Assembly (NCBI GenBank): GCA_027475525.1 | Contig: JAMWFC010000036.1 | Span: 124,001 to 188,000 of the forward strand | Reading direction: 5' to 3' | From: Macrolepiota albuminosa | Lineage: Eukaryota > Basidiomycota > Agaricomycetes > Agaricales > Agaricaceae | DNA length: 64,000 nucleotides | Shown here: piece by piece, positions 12,140-23,966 of the stretch | Layout: each line of letters opens with the position of its first letter | Numbering within the stretch: the stretch's first letter is position 1 | Position numbers and translations under genes: made by a program | Notes under the pieces: model-generated | What the model was told of the DNA's origin: nothing | Seen by the model: only the letters and a program-made list of their open reading frames with translations | Databases searched by the model: none

Positions 12140-12925
12140 AGGAAGAGAATGCCGAAGGCTACGACCACGAGTGAGGTGTCTTTGACGACGTGGTTATATT
12201 ATTGTGTCGATCGAGAGCAAGCGGAATTTGGAAGTCTGCGATGAGGAATGTCCTTACTTCTCTTGTACATTTGGTACCTAAATCAAGGAAGACATCCATT
12301 TCAAACACCACCATGTTGCCCCGCTCCGACTTGAAGAGTCTGGGTTTAACGGCAACTTCAAATGTTGGAACCAGTCAATCCGATCAACAATCTAAAACGA
12401 GTCGGAGCTAATTACTTTGATAAGTTGTATGGTGGGCAAGGACATGAGAAGGAAAGTTACTCATCTTTGTAAAGCAATCACGATGCTCTGTGCTACTTTG
12501 TCAGTGAGCATAGGATATTACAATATGTGAACTCTTTATTTTTGTCTAGGCATTCAGGAATACTCCAATCATACCAGATACATGATTGTAAAATAGCATA
12601 CCACTCTCCGCGAGGCATTTCCTCGATCGGCTCATGTGAGAAGGATTTCTGAGAGATCCACTGAAAGCAAATAAATTACGACTTGATGGCATATATGTCC
12701 TAAAACGGCAGCGGCTTAAAAAAGGTCACAAGCGAGAATGTTACGATTCCAAAGAGACGAGAGTGCTTGAAACAGCAAAGTTGTTTGTTGTGGCAGATGA
12801 GTTCCCGAAACAGAAACAGCTACCTTCTTTGAACCAATATCGGCGATAGGAGGAGACCTAGAGCATAGATGCAGTATCATCAGTGAAATGCCCGTTAAAA
12901 TCGTCTTCATTTCCATAGCCTGGTG
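12140..12925 (-). CDS. Possible multi-exon secreted or membrane protein
   Basis: Several minus-strand open segments look exonic but the model is incomplete. The segment at 12916 starts MEMKTILTGISLMILHLC, a plausible signal peptide, followed by a GT donor. A segment near 12665-12545 (WISQKSFSHEPIEEMPRGEW) follows a TTTCAG acceptor. Another near 12370-12190 reads FEVAVKPRLFKSERGNMVV. A final stretch near 12200-12140 encodes a short hydrophobic tail (SLVVVAFGILFLFF) before a stop. I do not recognise a family and could not join all pieces in phase, so this may be a real small gene or chance. Confidence 0.3.
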
Positions 12926-14273
12926 GGGTCGGATTTTATGCCTAATCGTTCAACATAAATTTTAAGCACGTCCGAAAATTGAATTGCCCAGAGAAGCTCG
13001 TTTGCAATGCTTTCAAAGAGTTCATCGAGAACTCAATAGAGGATAACATCAATACAGATTGGGCACCGACGAAGAGAGTGATCAAGTTTCTTTGTTTGCT
13101 GGTACTGATAGGATACGTACTTAGGCATGACAGTGACGTCCTTTGTTCTAATGGACAGGCACTTGGTCCAAGTGGCTCATCGCGTGCCATTCCGGCCGAT
13201 CTCAGGTCAGACGCTCGCGGACGTGTTCCATTTGTAGGTAAAAACGCTATATAGTAGGTGCAGTCACATGCCCGTAAAGCCAATAACAACATTTAGGAGA
13301 GTCTGGGATGGGATGAATGACGCTGAAATTTTGTAGGCTCAAGCTAGTGATCCATAAGCGCAGCTGTGCAATCTGATCGCATCAGAACTGTTACTATTCC
13401 GACTAAATGCCATTTTATAATAATGGGGGTGAATTCAAAGTTGAAACGTCATGAGTTCAGAATTTTGTAACCCGGGCCGAAAGGACCGTTTTGATATTGG
13501 CGATGACTAACCATATCTTCAACATTTTTGCTTTTGACGACTGTCAGATGGGTTTAGGTTGAATTTACCCAAAAGCATCAAAACTGTGAAGGGTTCTTCC
13601 TATCTGGACTATGCGCAAGGGCTCCAAGAAGCGGGTCATTTGTATACGTACATCTTTGGGTTGAATGTGATAGCACTGGCTGACACCACCGAGGCATTCT
13701 TGCAAACTACAAGTATAGGAGTCGTAAGCTTTCCGTTCAAGTGCCATGACATATTTTAACCGACAATACTATAGTGAATGATCTAGGTGCACTACTCTGG
13801 AAGGTACAATCTTTTGGAGGATTTATCAGGAAGAGAGAGCAACATGTGCTCGCCTAGCGGCGACGGTGGCGGTGAGAGTGCGAGAAAAGCACGAAGGACT
13901 GCCAGATATCTCGGCCTAATCCAAGATCCGTCAAATGGCAGTGACCCAAAAACAGTCATGTGGGGGTGCTGTTGGTGTATGCGCTTATTGCGCAGAGGCC
14001 TCCGAAAATGCTTCCTACTCCTTTAGAGTCGATCGCGCGTGAGATCTTTTCAACCGCAGACACGGGATCACCAGAGTCCTCCATATGGTACAAACCCCCG
14101 TAAGCAACCTTAACAACTCATGTTCTGACTGGTCCATAGTACTCTGTCATCAATCGTCAGAATTATCCTTCCCGCTCGGAGGTTCCTTGCCTTAGAGACT
14201 CAAATCAGTCAATGCCTTGGGGAATCAGCTTTAAAAGGCGGTCTTGCTTTCAAGATGAACGTCTTCACCAAAC
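12926..14273. other. No supported gene
   Basis: ORFs of up to 116 codons occur on both strands, but none shows a motif, good intron signals or a family match that I recognise. The right end is the promoter side of the GH30 gene. Confidence 0.4.
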
Positions 14274-16743
14274 ATGCGTCGTCTCTTAATCCTTTCCCTA
14301 TTCCAGATCGTACAACCTATTGTGTCGCAACAAATCTGGGATATTGTGAGCTTTCCCGCGTCTCTCTTTTTCACAACTCACTCATGACGCATGACGGGAC
14401 CATAGTGGGAGACGAAGTGGGATCGCACAAGCCTTTTCACTTTACTTAATCTTTCTACCCCGATAAACTTCGTCACACCTGGCCCGATTGGCGACACGAA
14501 CATCGTCGTGGATGATTACACCGTTTATCAGTCGATTGCAGGATTTGGAGCTTCGCTGAGTATGTCATTGATTACCTGACTTCATGATTGGAATCTTGAC
14601 TTTGCATACTAGCCGATTCCTCGGCACTTCTCCTCAGTAATTTGAAGGTATAAGCGACATTCGATAATTTCGTTAGTCCCTTTCTCATCAAATACCGCAG
14701 TCAAAGAATGCTGCAAACTACAACGCCCTTCTAAATTACATGTTCAATCCGGCTGATGGCGCGAACACCGCTGGATTGAACTATATCAGAATACCTATCG
14801 GTGCATGTGACTTTTCAGCTGGAGGTAAGCATGAACATGGTAGACCATGCCTAAGTTTACCCGCTCTCTGTTAGAATATAGTCTCGATGACACCAGTGGT
14901 GACACTTCATTTAATAGCTTCAACATTGATCGGGCGCCTTCGTATCTATTCTCTGTGCTCCAGGATATCAAAGCGATTAATAGTAACATCAAGGCCCACA
15001 TAGTTCCTTGGTCACCGGTAATTGATATTGTTCAATCATTCCTGTCCGACTTCTAGTCTCATAGGATTTAACAGCCTGCATGGATGAAAACTACCGGTAC
15101 AATGAACGGAGGTACTTTACAGTCACAATATGTTCAGTACTGTAAGCCTATTACTCTCCCCAGTGGTCTCAATTGACGATTGACAGATCCGACATACCTT
15201 CTCAAGGCAGTGCAAGGTTTCCAGTCCAAGGGTATCCCAATATATGCTATTTCAATTCAGGTACGTATGCCGTGATCCCTCGGCATGTTTCCTTTAATAT
15301 CTTATCTGAACTTGTAGAACGAGCCAGAGAATAGTAATCCAACCTATCCCACTTCCACATTGACGCCTGCCGTTGAAGGACAAATCGGCACAGCACTCCG
15401 TACTTTGCTAAATAATAACGGGCTGTCAAATGTTAGGGTAATTGGTTACGAGGTTGACTTTTCTTATTCCAGTAATGCCATGCGTTCAGTTCACACGAAT
15501 TCTTTACAGCATAATTGGGACAATGCTGGGACTTATCCGATCACGCTTGTAAGTGGAGTTCTATATTTGAACTTTGTTTACATTCCTCATTTCGGCACAA
15601 GATGCAAGATGCCGGAAGCTCTTTTGCCGGAGCCGCTTTCCATTGCTATGCAGGAACTGTTAGCAACCAAGATATCTTTCATAGTGCGTATCCAAACAAG
15701 GCAAGTGCGAGATGACCCACGTTCCGCTTGATACTGAGTTTTCAAAAGGAAATCTACTTCACAGAGTGTACTGGAACGTATGGTTCTGATTGGTGGGCAG
15801 ACATCAAGGCATGTTCACCAGTAGCCTTCTTTCGGATCAATTCATCTCAAGTTCTATAGTGGTACATGGACAACCTGTATGCTCAAAATTTAGTATCATC
15901 TCTGAGCCTTCCTTACATACTTCTTTATGGAGATTCATTGGGGCTGTAGAACACAACGCCGAATCGGTGAAGTCTTTTTTTTTGATTGGTTGACCAATAA
16001 CCTGACACCAATGTTCCTTACTTCCCTTCCCAGGTCCTCATGTGGAACATCGCTCTAGACAGTAGCGGCAATCCAAAGTACCCAGGGACGGACAGTTGTG
16101 GTGGTCCAGGGTGCCGGCCTTTGGCCACTATTAACAGCGATGGGAGCTATACCCTCAATCAGGAGTGTAAGTTGATTTTCAACTCACATCCTTTATTGAG
16201 GATATAACCATTCATTCGCAGTCTACGCCATGGCTCATACCTCGAAGGCCATATACCCTAAAGATGACGGCGGTTCCTATGGGCAACGGATCGCAGTTTC
16301 TGTCCAAGGTAACCTGAATTGGGGCTTGCGTGTTGGAGCATTTGTGACAGGTCGTGTATCGTCGAGTGATTGGCTCAGATATTCCTTAGTTGTTTTGAAT
16401 TGTAAGTTATCCTCTCATTATGACCTTGATTTAGGAGAATGTTTCTGTAGGGAATGACAACGCCTCTACGTCATGGAACCCTCTTCCCGTTAAGGCAACA
16501 ATCGCATTCAGAGGGGCCCAGGCAAGCTGGACGAAATTTAAATGTATGCCGTGCTTAAGTTTTATCCAGGCTTCATATACCTTCCCTGTTGGAGTTACAA
16601 CATTGTGGTGGTTCGCACCTGCCACACGCGCCACATCGGCATTTGTGGACGGCACAAGTTTTAGATATATGGAAGACTTGCTTGGCTTTGATGCGAATAC
16701 CACGGATCATACTGACGCTGCTAATTTCACTTTGGAGTTGTAG
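14274..16743 (+). CDS. Secreted GH30 endo-beta-1,6-glucanase, 16 exons
   Basis: Sixteen exons (14274-14345, 14406-14559, 14613-14647, 14701-14824, 14875-15017, 15075-15141, 15187-15260, 15318-15452, 15510-15548, 15602-15700, 15749-15808, 15860-15876, 15933-15966, 16034-16166, 16222-16401, 16451-16743) join in phase to 552 residues. The start at 14274 gives a signal peptide (MRRLLILSLFQIVQPIVSQQ) followed by IWDI-WETKWDR; the upstream ATG at 14255 is in another frame. Family 30 landmarks include GFGASLTDSSALLL, NYIRIPIGACDFS, the acid/base Glu in NEPENS, VIGYE-HNWDNAG, the nucleophile Glu in TECTGTYGSDWW, and VLMWNIALDSSGNP. These enzymes cut beta-1,6-glucan in fungal cell walls, so roles in wall remodelling or attack on other fungi are likely. 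Two introns use GC donors (15701 GCAAGT, 15809 GCATGT). Exon 12 is only 17 nt. No stop or frameshift is seen. Confidence 0.93.
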
Positions 16744-16841
16744 TATCAGAGCATCGTTGTTGGGGCAATACACTATATTGGATTTTATCTTTTCAATGAT
16801 ATTGAGTGTCAAGGCATATCTTCCTTTCGTAGTATTCGACA

Positions 16842-17768
16842 TCAACCACAGAGATAATCCCAACGTGGGTATGAATAGCAGGAGCGCGTGAGACCTGGCG
16901 GTGCAATTCGTGTAACGACAACTCTCATGACCTCCAATCCGTCTTTATGACCTTGATGTAGCAACCCTACCAGCCTCGTTTTTCCAACTAGATAATCCAC
17001 CCTCTTTACTCCGCTTGCCCTCTCCGCTGTGCAGTTAATAGGAATCGCCTGGCATCTTTCTGTAAATGCGTTGGAGACCTGTGCTTGGGCCCGTGGGTTA
17101 AGACAAGCAAAATCCGTCATAGTGATTGGGGTGTGCACGTGGCAGTGTATTTTGAACAGTACATCTTTTAACGTTATTGGGCACATTGGATCTTGTTGAA
17201 TATAACAAGGACATGCCGGAAGGTCGTCAAAGACGATCTTAAGGTGTGTGAGAGGCGGGTTTGTTGCGAACTGCATAAGTTCTTGCTCTGGAAACGGTCC
17301 AGACTGCCCAAGACCGTATAATTGTATCGGCTTAAAGGTGGGAAACGAAAGATCAAAGAAAAAATCAGCACACTGTAACTCGGCGTTGATCCAGCGATTG
17401 ATACAGAAGGGTCTGAGTCGGTTGGTTGTCGATACGACGCCAGGCCAACAGTACGAAGGCTGGTAGTTACAATGAGGCCACACTCCTGCAGTGTTTGGGT
17501 ACGGCCAGAAGTGTGTGTTGAATCTCTGCCATGACGGCGGCCTGCATTCACGACGACAAACGTTCCATGGACTGTTTGGTGCAAGTCCAGTGTTTGGCGT
17601 ATTGGGTGTAGTTGGATCACATCCTCTGCGATCGGGGAATGCACAATTGGAATATGGTGAATGAGGATATAGAATTGGAACGGGAATGACGGGTGTCACA
17701 GCGCAAGGAGTGCAAGGGACGGAGGGGGGTCGTTGATAGCAAGATGAATACTGGGGCGGCCAGTACAT
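16842..17768 (-). CDS. DUF6699-domain protein
   Basis: A single 308-codon ORF. The first 130 residues are rich in Pro, Cys, Tyr and Trp and low in complexity. The C-terminal 170 residues match the fungal DUF6699 pattern: INAELQCADFFFDLSFP, then a PPLTHLKIVFDD strand, MCPITLKDVLFKIHCHVHTPIT, an NAFTERC helix and the closing motif ASGVKRVDYL...RLVGLL. The family is widespread in Agaricomycetes and has no known function. The gene is convergent with the GH30 gene, whose stop lies 98 bp away. The tail after GLL is unusually long and could hide a C-terminal intron. No signal peptide or membrane segment is evident. Confidence 0.75.
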   Translation of the reverse strand: MYWPPQYSSCYQRPPSVPCTPCAVTPVIPVPILYPHSPYSNCAFPDRRGCDPTTPNTPNTGLAPNSPWNVCRRECRPPSWQRFNTHFWPYPNTAGVWPHCNYQPSYCWPGVVSTTNRLRPFCINRWINAELQCADFFFDLSFPTFKPIQLYGLGQSGPFPEQELMQFATNPPLTHLKIVFDDLPACPCYIQQDPMCPITLKDVLFKIHCHVHTPITMTDFACLNPRAQAQVSNAFTERCQAIPINCTAERASGVKRVDYLVGKTRLVGLLHQGHKDGLEVMRVVVTRIAPPGLTRSCYSYPRWDYLCG

Positions 17769-19092
17769 GGAGGCTTCAAGCTCATCTACGTTTTATACGT
17801 ATCGCTGTAGGTTGATTCTCTGGATGTCCAACTTCTGCACTGTCGCTGGCCGAACCTGAGAAAGTAGGAAATGGGAAGCTCTGGAAAGAGGTGGAAGATT
17901 ATCCCAGTTATACCCAAATTTCGGCAGTGTCGGCGGGAATCATCAGGTGATCGTAAGGAAGCATCGGTTTCCGTAGTCTCTAGAACCGGGACTACGAAGA
18001 TATTAGTGAATGTGCTCAGACCTGAGAGTTCATCTACTTGGGAGTGAGCGTAAGTAATAGAGACATTGACAGGCTATCAAGCAGAGACAAATCTAAACGC
18101 TAATATTATCATGCTGCGCTCATACTGCGATCACTCACCTGGATAGCATATCTATTTTTAATCGGCGTTTATCTGTGTAACGTTTTGCCTAAAATGGAAC
18201 ACGTCGGGATTGCACTCGACGAACCAGTTGGACTACCTGTCCCATTACGTTACTATACTGTGACCCGTTACGCAGAGTGGAGGAGGCTCTGGTACTGCCA
18301 GTCATTTCCATAGCGGGAACCCGAACCGCTACAATCTTCCTGGTCTGTCAAATGCTTTCCCACTACTAGACCAAATTTAGGATTTAGTCTTCCACATCTG
18401 ACCCCCGACGATGGTAAGTATTATGAACAAGCGGCACACTTCACGAGTATGAAATCCACCTTACAGTACACTGCACAACATGTGATGAGTTGTTCTTATC
18501 TAGTGCCGGATTAGTTCCGGATTTCATTGATGGATTTCAGTTATCGGACTCAGATGAATCTTTGTCGGTACCGAATCCTATGACTCATGGTATGTGAAGA
18601 GTGTTTTCTCTTTCTGAGCCTGTCACAAGTAGATCAATCATCAGTTGCTCTTTGCCTTCGACACGTGGACGAGGTAACTCAAGCATGAACTGGAAAGCAA
18701 CATTGCAATTTTTCGAACTACCATCTCGAGACGTAAATTTACCTCGAAAACTGTCATACACCTCGATCTAAGGAATCAGGCTGCCTTGAACTGCTCGGAA
18801 TCTCACTGCCAAATTCTCCAAACCTTCGCCCTGCCAGGCTAAAATCCGTAAGATTTCTTCTCTCAAATCCGCTAATTTACAGACAAGTGTTTTTGAGAGC
18901 TTCCCCGGTCCTGTTCTCTCCTAAGTCCATCAATGATGGCAACATTGAGCCAATGTCACTAGATATGGGCACATTGCGACCAGATTAGCGGATTGTACCT
19001 AACCTGACGGGCGGAAGTAAGTAGGACTAACCCGCGGCGTTATACACTCAACTCCTTTCTAAGCATACGTAACTCTTTTCTTCCTCTCCATC
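17769..19092. other. Intergenic; one possible small spliced ORF near 18380-18690
   Basis: Most of the interval shows nothing recognisable. On the + strand at 18384-18690, three segments join through GT-AG introns (donors at about 18417 and 18592) into a short reading frame containing CTTCDELFLSS and an acidic SDSDESLS stretch and ending ...DEVTQA-stop. The upstream start could not be located, so it is mentioned only as a possibility. Confidence 0.3.
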
Positions 19093-21056
19093 ATGACCAA
19101 GTTCAAGAACGATCCTCCCCGTGCTGTTGAAGATGATGCACAAGGCAGTCGAGTACGCACCGAGAGGCTCTGTGCAAGTAACAAAACGCCAAGTTGTGAT
19201 CCCGTTCTTGAAAAAGCTTGGTGGAAGATCGACCTTGCTATCGTTCCGGTAGTGTCCATGTTCTATCTCTTGGCATTCCTCGTCAGCTATCAAGAATTCC
19301 TATGGGCGTGGTGTTTACTGATATCAAGCACTAGGATCGAACAAATCTTGCGAACGCCCGAGTTGCAGGTTTACAGACGGACATCAATATCAACAATTAC
19401 CAATTTAGCATCGCGCTTACAGTCACCTATATCCCTTACATTCTGTCCCAACTTCCTTCAAATCTAATCTTGAAAGTTCGAGTTCAACTCTGTCCCCTCG
19501 AAATGATGACCTGACTAAATGCAGGCTGTCGGGCCCAACTTCCTGCTACCTACGATGCTGGTTCTCTGGGGTGTTGTGACTACTCTTCAAGGCTTATAGT
19601 GTTCAAATCACCCACATAATTATAATTGATTCCACTATTTCCAGGCCTCGTAACAAGTTTCGCAGGGCTGCTGATTTGTCGATTCTTCCTTGGTTTATTC
19701 GAAGGAAAGTCTCAGTCTTGATAGCTTTGGACATACTCGAATTTGACATGTATTACACTAGGCGGAGTTTTTCCAGGTCTCGTCCTTTACCTCTCTTTCT
19801 GGTATCCGCGTCAACAGCTTCAGCAAAGGTTTGGTACTTATTTCCGAGGGACCCCTGTTTACTGACGAGAATCGGTAGAGTATCAGCATTCTTCTCTACG
19901 GCCTCCCTCTCCGGTGCCTTTTCAGGTCTCCTAGCCTACGGTATCGTCCGGATGGACGGCATCGGCAACCGTCCCGGATGGGCTTGGATCTTCATCCTTG
20001 AGGGGATATTTACCATCCTATTCGGCGTCTCTACATATATAACACTCCCGCGTTCACCCGCTCATGCTCGCTTTCTCAACAAAGAGGAAAAGGACTACAT
20101 CAACTTGCATCTTCGCGCGAATGACGCGGCCGGTCGAGATGAAAGTACAGACCACTATAGCTGGCGTGAAGTCTGGGAGACGTATACCCTTCCACATGTA
20201 TGGATGATCGGTGTGGTCCTCTTCTTCGGTGGTGAGGGCCTCGGTTTTCCTTTGTATTCTTGTTACTTCGATTGATTATGAGATTTTACTTTAGGTGCTA
20301 ATGTTTATGGACTCGCATAGTATGTGAAATCCTCTCCGCTCCTGCCACTCCAGATGACCGTTTGCAGTTTTACGCCCACTATAATAGCTGACTTAGGGTA
20401 TACGGCTGTCAACGCTCAGCTATTCAGTGTACCGCCCTTTGCAGTTGCCTTCGTCGGTAAGTTGACACCTGCAATCCTAAAGCAAAGATTTTTCATACAA
20501 CAACAGTTGCGATGATAACCGCCTGCATCTCCGATCGTTATGGGGCTCGTGGCTTTGTTACCATATTTGCGGCTATCCTTGCGACAATCGGCTTCGCAAT
20601 GTATCTCGGTTCGTTACTTTCATTTTTCCTTCCCTTGAGATTCTATTAATCTTTCGGCTATGAGGTTCACACTCTGCGCATGTCAAGTACGGCAGCCTTT
20701 TCTTCAGTATAACCGGTGCCTACATTGCTTTGCCCACCCTCTCCACATGGATGGCAAACAACACAGCCCCTCACATCCGCCGTGCAACGGCAGTGGCTTT
20801 TGCCTCCACAATGAGCAATTTCGGTGGAATCCTCGTAACATGGCTATTCGGCACAATCTCACCACCCCCATTTTTTAAGACAGCCACCATCACACTCCTC
20901 ATCTTCTCTGTGCTTACTATCGTCATAGTGACAGCCACCATCGCTTATTTTAGCCTCCAGAATAAGAAAAAGGCCGCTATGAGACTGATAACGTCTCAAG
21001 ATGATGAAAGCCTAGGTCTTGGTGATAGCTCAGCGTGGTTCGTGTACAACCTATAA
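19093..21056 (+). CDS. MFS transporter, Dal5/anion:cation symporter type
   Basis: Ten segments (19093-19281, 19335-19475, 19525-19591, 19645-19704, 19762-19828, 19879-20231, 20295-20319, 20368-20456, 20507-20608, 20665-21056) join in phase to 494 residues. The protein has the Dal5 layout: KIDLAIVPVVSMFYLLAFL-DRTN, YIPYILSQLPSNLIL, GPNFLLPTMLVLWGVVT, GLFEGGVFPG, WYPRQQLQ, a long central loop with RSPAHARFLNKEE, then six further helices including YGSLFFSITGAY and LSTWMANN. The family imports organic anions such as allantoate, nicotinate or small peptides; the substrate cannot be named from sequence. Two introns have odd donors: GC at 19592 (GCTTAT) and GA at 19705 (GAAAGT, one base from GTAAGT). 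The second would normally block splicing and no in-frame alternative was found, so the gene may be recently damaged or the base may be an error. Confidence 0.88.
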
Positions 21057-21127
21057 ATGATACAAGGAAAGAGAATGCACGAAGTTTCTGTAATATAAAA
21101 TCAAAGGCAAAACAAGAAATCAATAAA

Positions 21128-21225
21128 CTCTTCGCCTGGGAGTCGAACCCAGCTTTCGCGCGACCAGAAGTCATGCAGAATTGATGATGACAGGCGCGTG
21201 TACTAAACCGATATACTAGCGAAGA
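21128..21225 (-). tRNA. tRNA-Asp (GTC), intron-containing
   Basis: The minus strand folds as a tRNA. The acceptor stem TCTTCGC pairs with GCGAAGA and is followed by a discriminator G. The anticodon stem is CGCGC/GCGCG. The T arm is a perfect CTGGG-TTCGACT-CCCAG. The anticodon loop carries GTC and is interrupted, just 3' of the anticodon, by an insert of about 20 nt, the normal site for a nuclear tRNA intron. CCA is not encoded, as expected for eukaryotes. Confidence 0.85.
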
Positions 21226-21521
21226 TTATATCACAAATGAAAATTATGTACATATACCATTCATTGATCCAGCAGAGATGGGTTTGCAGCACGATCCTCG
21301 GGAAAACGACACTTCTTCTATCCCTTGACTGTGTAAGCTGTGAAAACAGCAAACATATTCAATGTCATGTGTTATGCAATACTAGAATTGAAACTGCGAT
21401 AATCTCAACAGATGGAGGAAAAAACTAGCGATGATACCTCAGGAACTGTATGTATATAATGGCCTTCACGACATGAGGACTAACGTATATATATATCATT
21501 GAATCACCGAATCACGGAATA

Positions 21522-21672
21522 GAGCATTTCTGCAGGGCGTTTCAAATTTTCGTTACAACTCTCCAAATTTTTGTTAAGCTCGGTTGCCAGGGTTCTCTTG
21601 GCTAAGCAAATTTTCGTTATCGACCGTCAAATTTAAGCTAAATATCAAAATATGGGCGCTGCAGAAATGCTC
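21522..21672. mobile_element. 151-bp MITE with 14-bp TIRs and TA target duplication
   Basis: Terminal inverted repeats GAGCATTTCTGCAG and CTGCAGAAATGCTC are flanked on each side by TA (21520-21521 and 21673-21674). The core is AT-rich and non-coding and contains several short ATTTTCGTTA-like repeats. The size, TIRs and TA duplication fit a Tc1/mariner-type miniature inverted-repeat element. It lies between the tRNA-Asp gene and the FAS1 gene. Confidence 0.85.
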
Positions 21673-21825
21673 TAATGTGTCGTATTGAGTTTTCTATTCT
21701 AAACTACACTATAATATCTAATTATAATGAAGAGATATCTACGATAGGATGTGACATAGACTGTTCAAAAAGGTGCATAGAGTCACTGACACTATGATAG
21801 CAAGCCTTCCGACGCCTAAGGAAGC

Positions 21826-23397
21826 TCAGGCGCCTACGGACATAACCATCGCCAATCCAAACGCGCCCGCAAACATCAAAGCCCATGTCGAAGCAACGCG
21901 GACGCTCGTCGCATTGTTCGCGCGATTGTTGGGACCAGACGTGCTAGTAGCGCTCGAAGTCGAAAGACCGCCAATGGGACCAGTTTGGGTTGATGACTGT
22001 GCGGCGACCGAGGTGGCCGATGCATATCTATTCAACAAATTTGTTGATATACGATAGGCGGGTGGTATGGAAAGCTCAGGACTCACGCAGACGATGCCCG
22101 CGCAGGATCACTGTCCGTGTTGACGAGGACGTTATCAATAACGTGGATGACACCGTTCTTCGTGAGGACATCCGACTTGATGATCTTAGCGCTCGCTCCA
22201 TTCCCGCTTGTAACAAAGGTACCCGAAGAGTTAGTGTTGAGGTTGAATGGCTCGCCTGCGGCAGAGATGAAGTTGGACGAATTCGAATCCGAATTGCTTC
22301 CATTCGAGGCCACGCTGTACAGTTGTGGCGAATAATAAGAGGTGCCGTTGATATACTACAAATAGATTGAGGAAAGGCTATGTGGAATACAAGGATAGTA
22401 GGAAACATACGTGATTTTGAAGAAGCACAGCAAGAGACGTTTGGTTGTTAGCCAAGCTTGCCAGCGAGGAGTTGGCATTTAAAAGAGCTTGATTGTTGGG
22501 GGCGAAGAAGGTATACCCGCGTGTTGTGTTGGCATCAAGGATTCCATCAACCGTTGCATTGAATCCGTTCGCATAGAAGCCGGGAACGTTTACCATGTTC
22601 AAGAATCCAAGAATCGATGTCAGATTATTTTGGTCAAGAACGTTGGTAATGTTTCCAGGCGGCTGAAGCACGCCATCAATAGAGGCGACCAGAAGGTTGT
22701 TGCCAATGGTAGAAGTATTAAGAACGTTGATCTGCGGACTGCGGAAGGAAGCAAAGTTAAGGAAGGTATGGACGCATGGTAGTAAGGAACGCACTCCTGG
22801 TTGAGGAAATAAATCTGACCGTCGGAATCGTTACGTGACCATGCGAGGACCTGCGACTTGTTTCCTTCGAGTTGTACTACCGACGAGTTCGAGAGGAGGG
22901 TATAGCCAAGGGTTACGTTGGGAAGAACACCACTATCGAGAGCCGAAGAGTTCATTGAGCTGTTTACGAAATTTCCGGGAAGAATATGGTAGGCGAGGAC
23001 ATTTGCCAGTTCCGCCGGGTCGTCGGAAAGGGATTGCACATTAGGGTCATCGACTAGTTAAAAGGCGTCAGCATCAAAGTTGACCTATACATAGAGGATC
23101 GCGCTGGTTATAATGACTCGTGATAGGAGGCTCCGCCAAGCGAAAGATCATAGTTACAAAAAATAACTCACAGGCTTGGTTATCTGGTGCGAAGAGTGTG
23201 TGATTCCCATTCAAGAGCTGGCTAATCAAGCTTTGCCCCTCCTGCGTTTCATTGGCGCGTGCAAGGGCCGACGCCAAAGAGGATAATCCTGCGCCTTGGA
23301 GAGAATTAATGAGATCGGAGGGATTTTGCGCCTGGGCGTGTAAACAAAAACCAAGGGTAGACAGAATGGCAAGAGAGCTGCGCATGTTGAAGATCAA
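21826..23397 (-). CDS. Fasciclin (FAS1) domain protein, GPI-anchored
   Basis: Five exons (23397-23172, 23053-22795, 22738-22411, 22355-22087, 22027-21826) join in phase to 427 residues. A signal peptide (MRSSLAILSTLGFCLHAQAQ) follows a four-residue MIFN extension. Two FAS1 repeats follow. The first contains HTLFAPDNQAF, LANVLAYHILPG and NTSTIGNNLLVASIDGVL. The second contains GYTFFAPNNQALL, VLLQNHYINGTSYYS and GVIHVIDNVLV. Many N-x-S/T sequons suggest heavy N-glycosylation. The C-terminus is Ser/Thr-rich and ends in a hydrophobic segment (WALMFAGAFGLAMVMSVGA) typical of a GPI-anchor signal. Such proteins are cell-surface adhesion or wall proteins in basidiomycetes. All introns are GT-AG and no lesion is seen. 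Confidence 0.93.
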
Positions 23398-23960
23398 TCA
23401 CGAGTTGGTAGTTGAAGAGATGAAGTAAAATAGACCAATGTCAAACTACAAACCTTTATACGTTAACAAACGGGAATGACGTCGACGCGTTTATGTAAGG
23501 GTTGGGTTTCGATCATGGTGTTCTTTTCGTGGCTGACTTGTCTTGGTCATAGCGTGCTCATGTCCATAGACCGTTTTTAGGAGGTCGCTGTTAGCCATAA
23601 ACGCTGGTGTTGCCAGAACGTGTTCCTCAAGTAATTGTACCCGACTGCAAGAAGAAGTTTGGGCGAAGTGCTGAGCGCATCGTCGTTAACTAACGTTGAC
23701 GAACGAATAGGTCCGAGAAATTTGGATGGATGGTGCATGCGAAGCCGGTCTGGCCTCGAATAGGAATATGAAAAACACTGATCCGCACGGCCATTCGCGC
23801 AATCATGGTCACTGCGTGTGACTGTTAGGCTTGAGACTAGCGGTTCGCAACGCGATGCGTCTTGAGCACTAAAACAGAAATGAACTAAGATATTGTAAGG
23901 CCAAATAAGGAGGAGGGAAAGAAGAGAAGATAAGAAGCAGAAGAAAAAAAAAATCCGAAT
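23398..23960. other. Intergenic, no gene seen
   Basis: This is upstream of the FAS1 gene and at the edge of the decayed gypsy element. No LTR end could be recognised here. Confidence 0.4.
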
Positions 23961-23966
23961 CCGGGG

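Noticed and set aside
12942..13292. 116-codon minus ORF
   Set aside because: No motif, no intron signals, and an equally long ORF on the opposite strand; not distinguishable from chance.
16573..16891. ORFs on both strands at the GH30 3' end
   Set aside because: They overlap the last GH30 exon in other frames and have no supporting motif.
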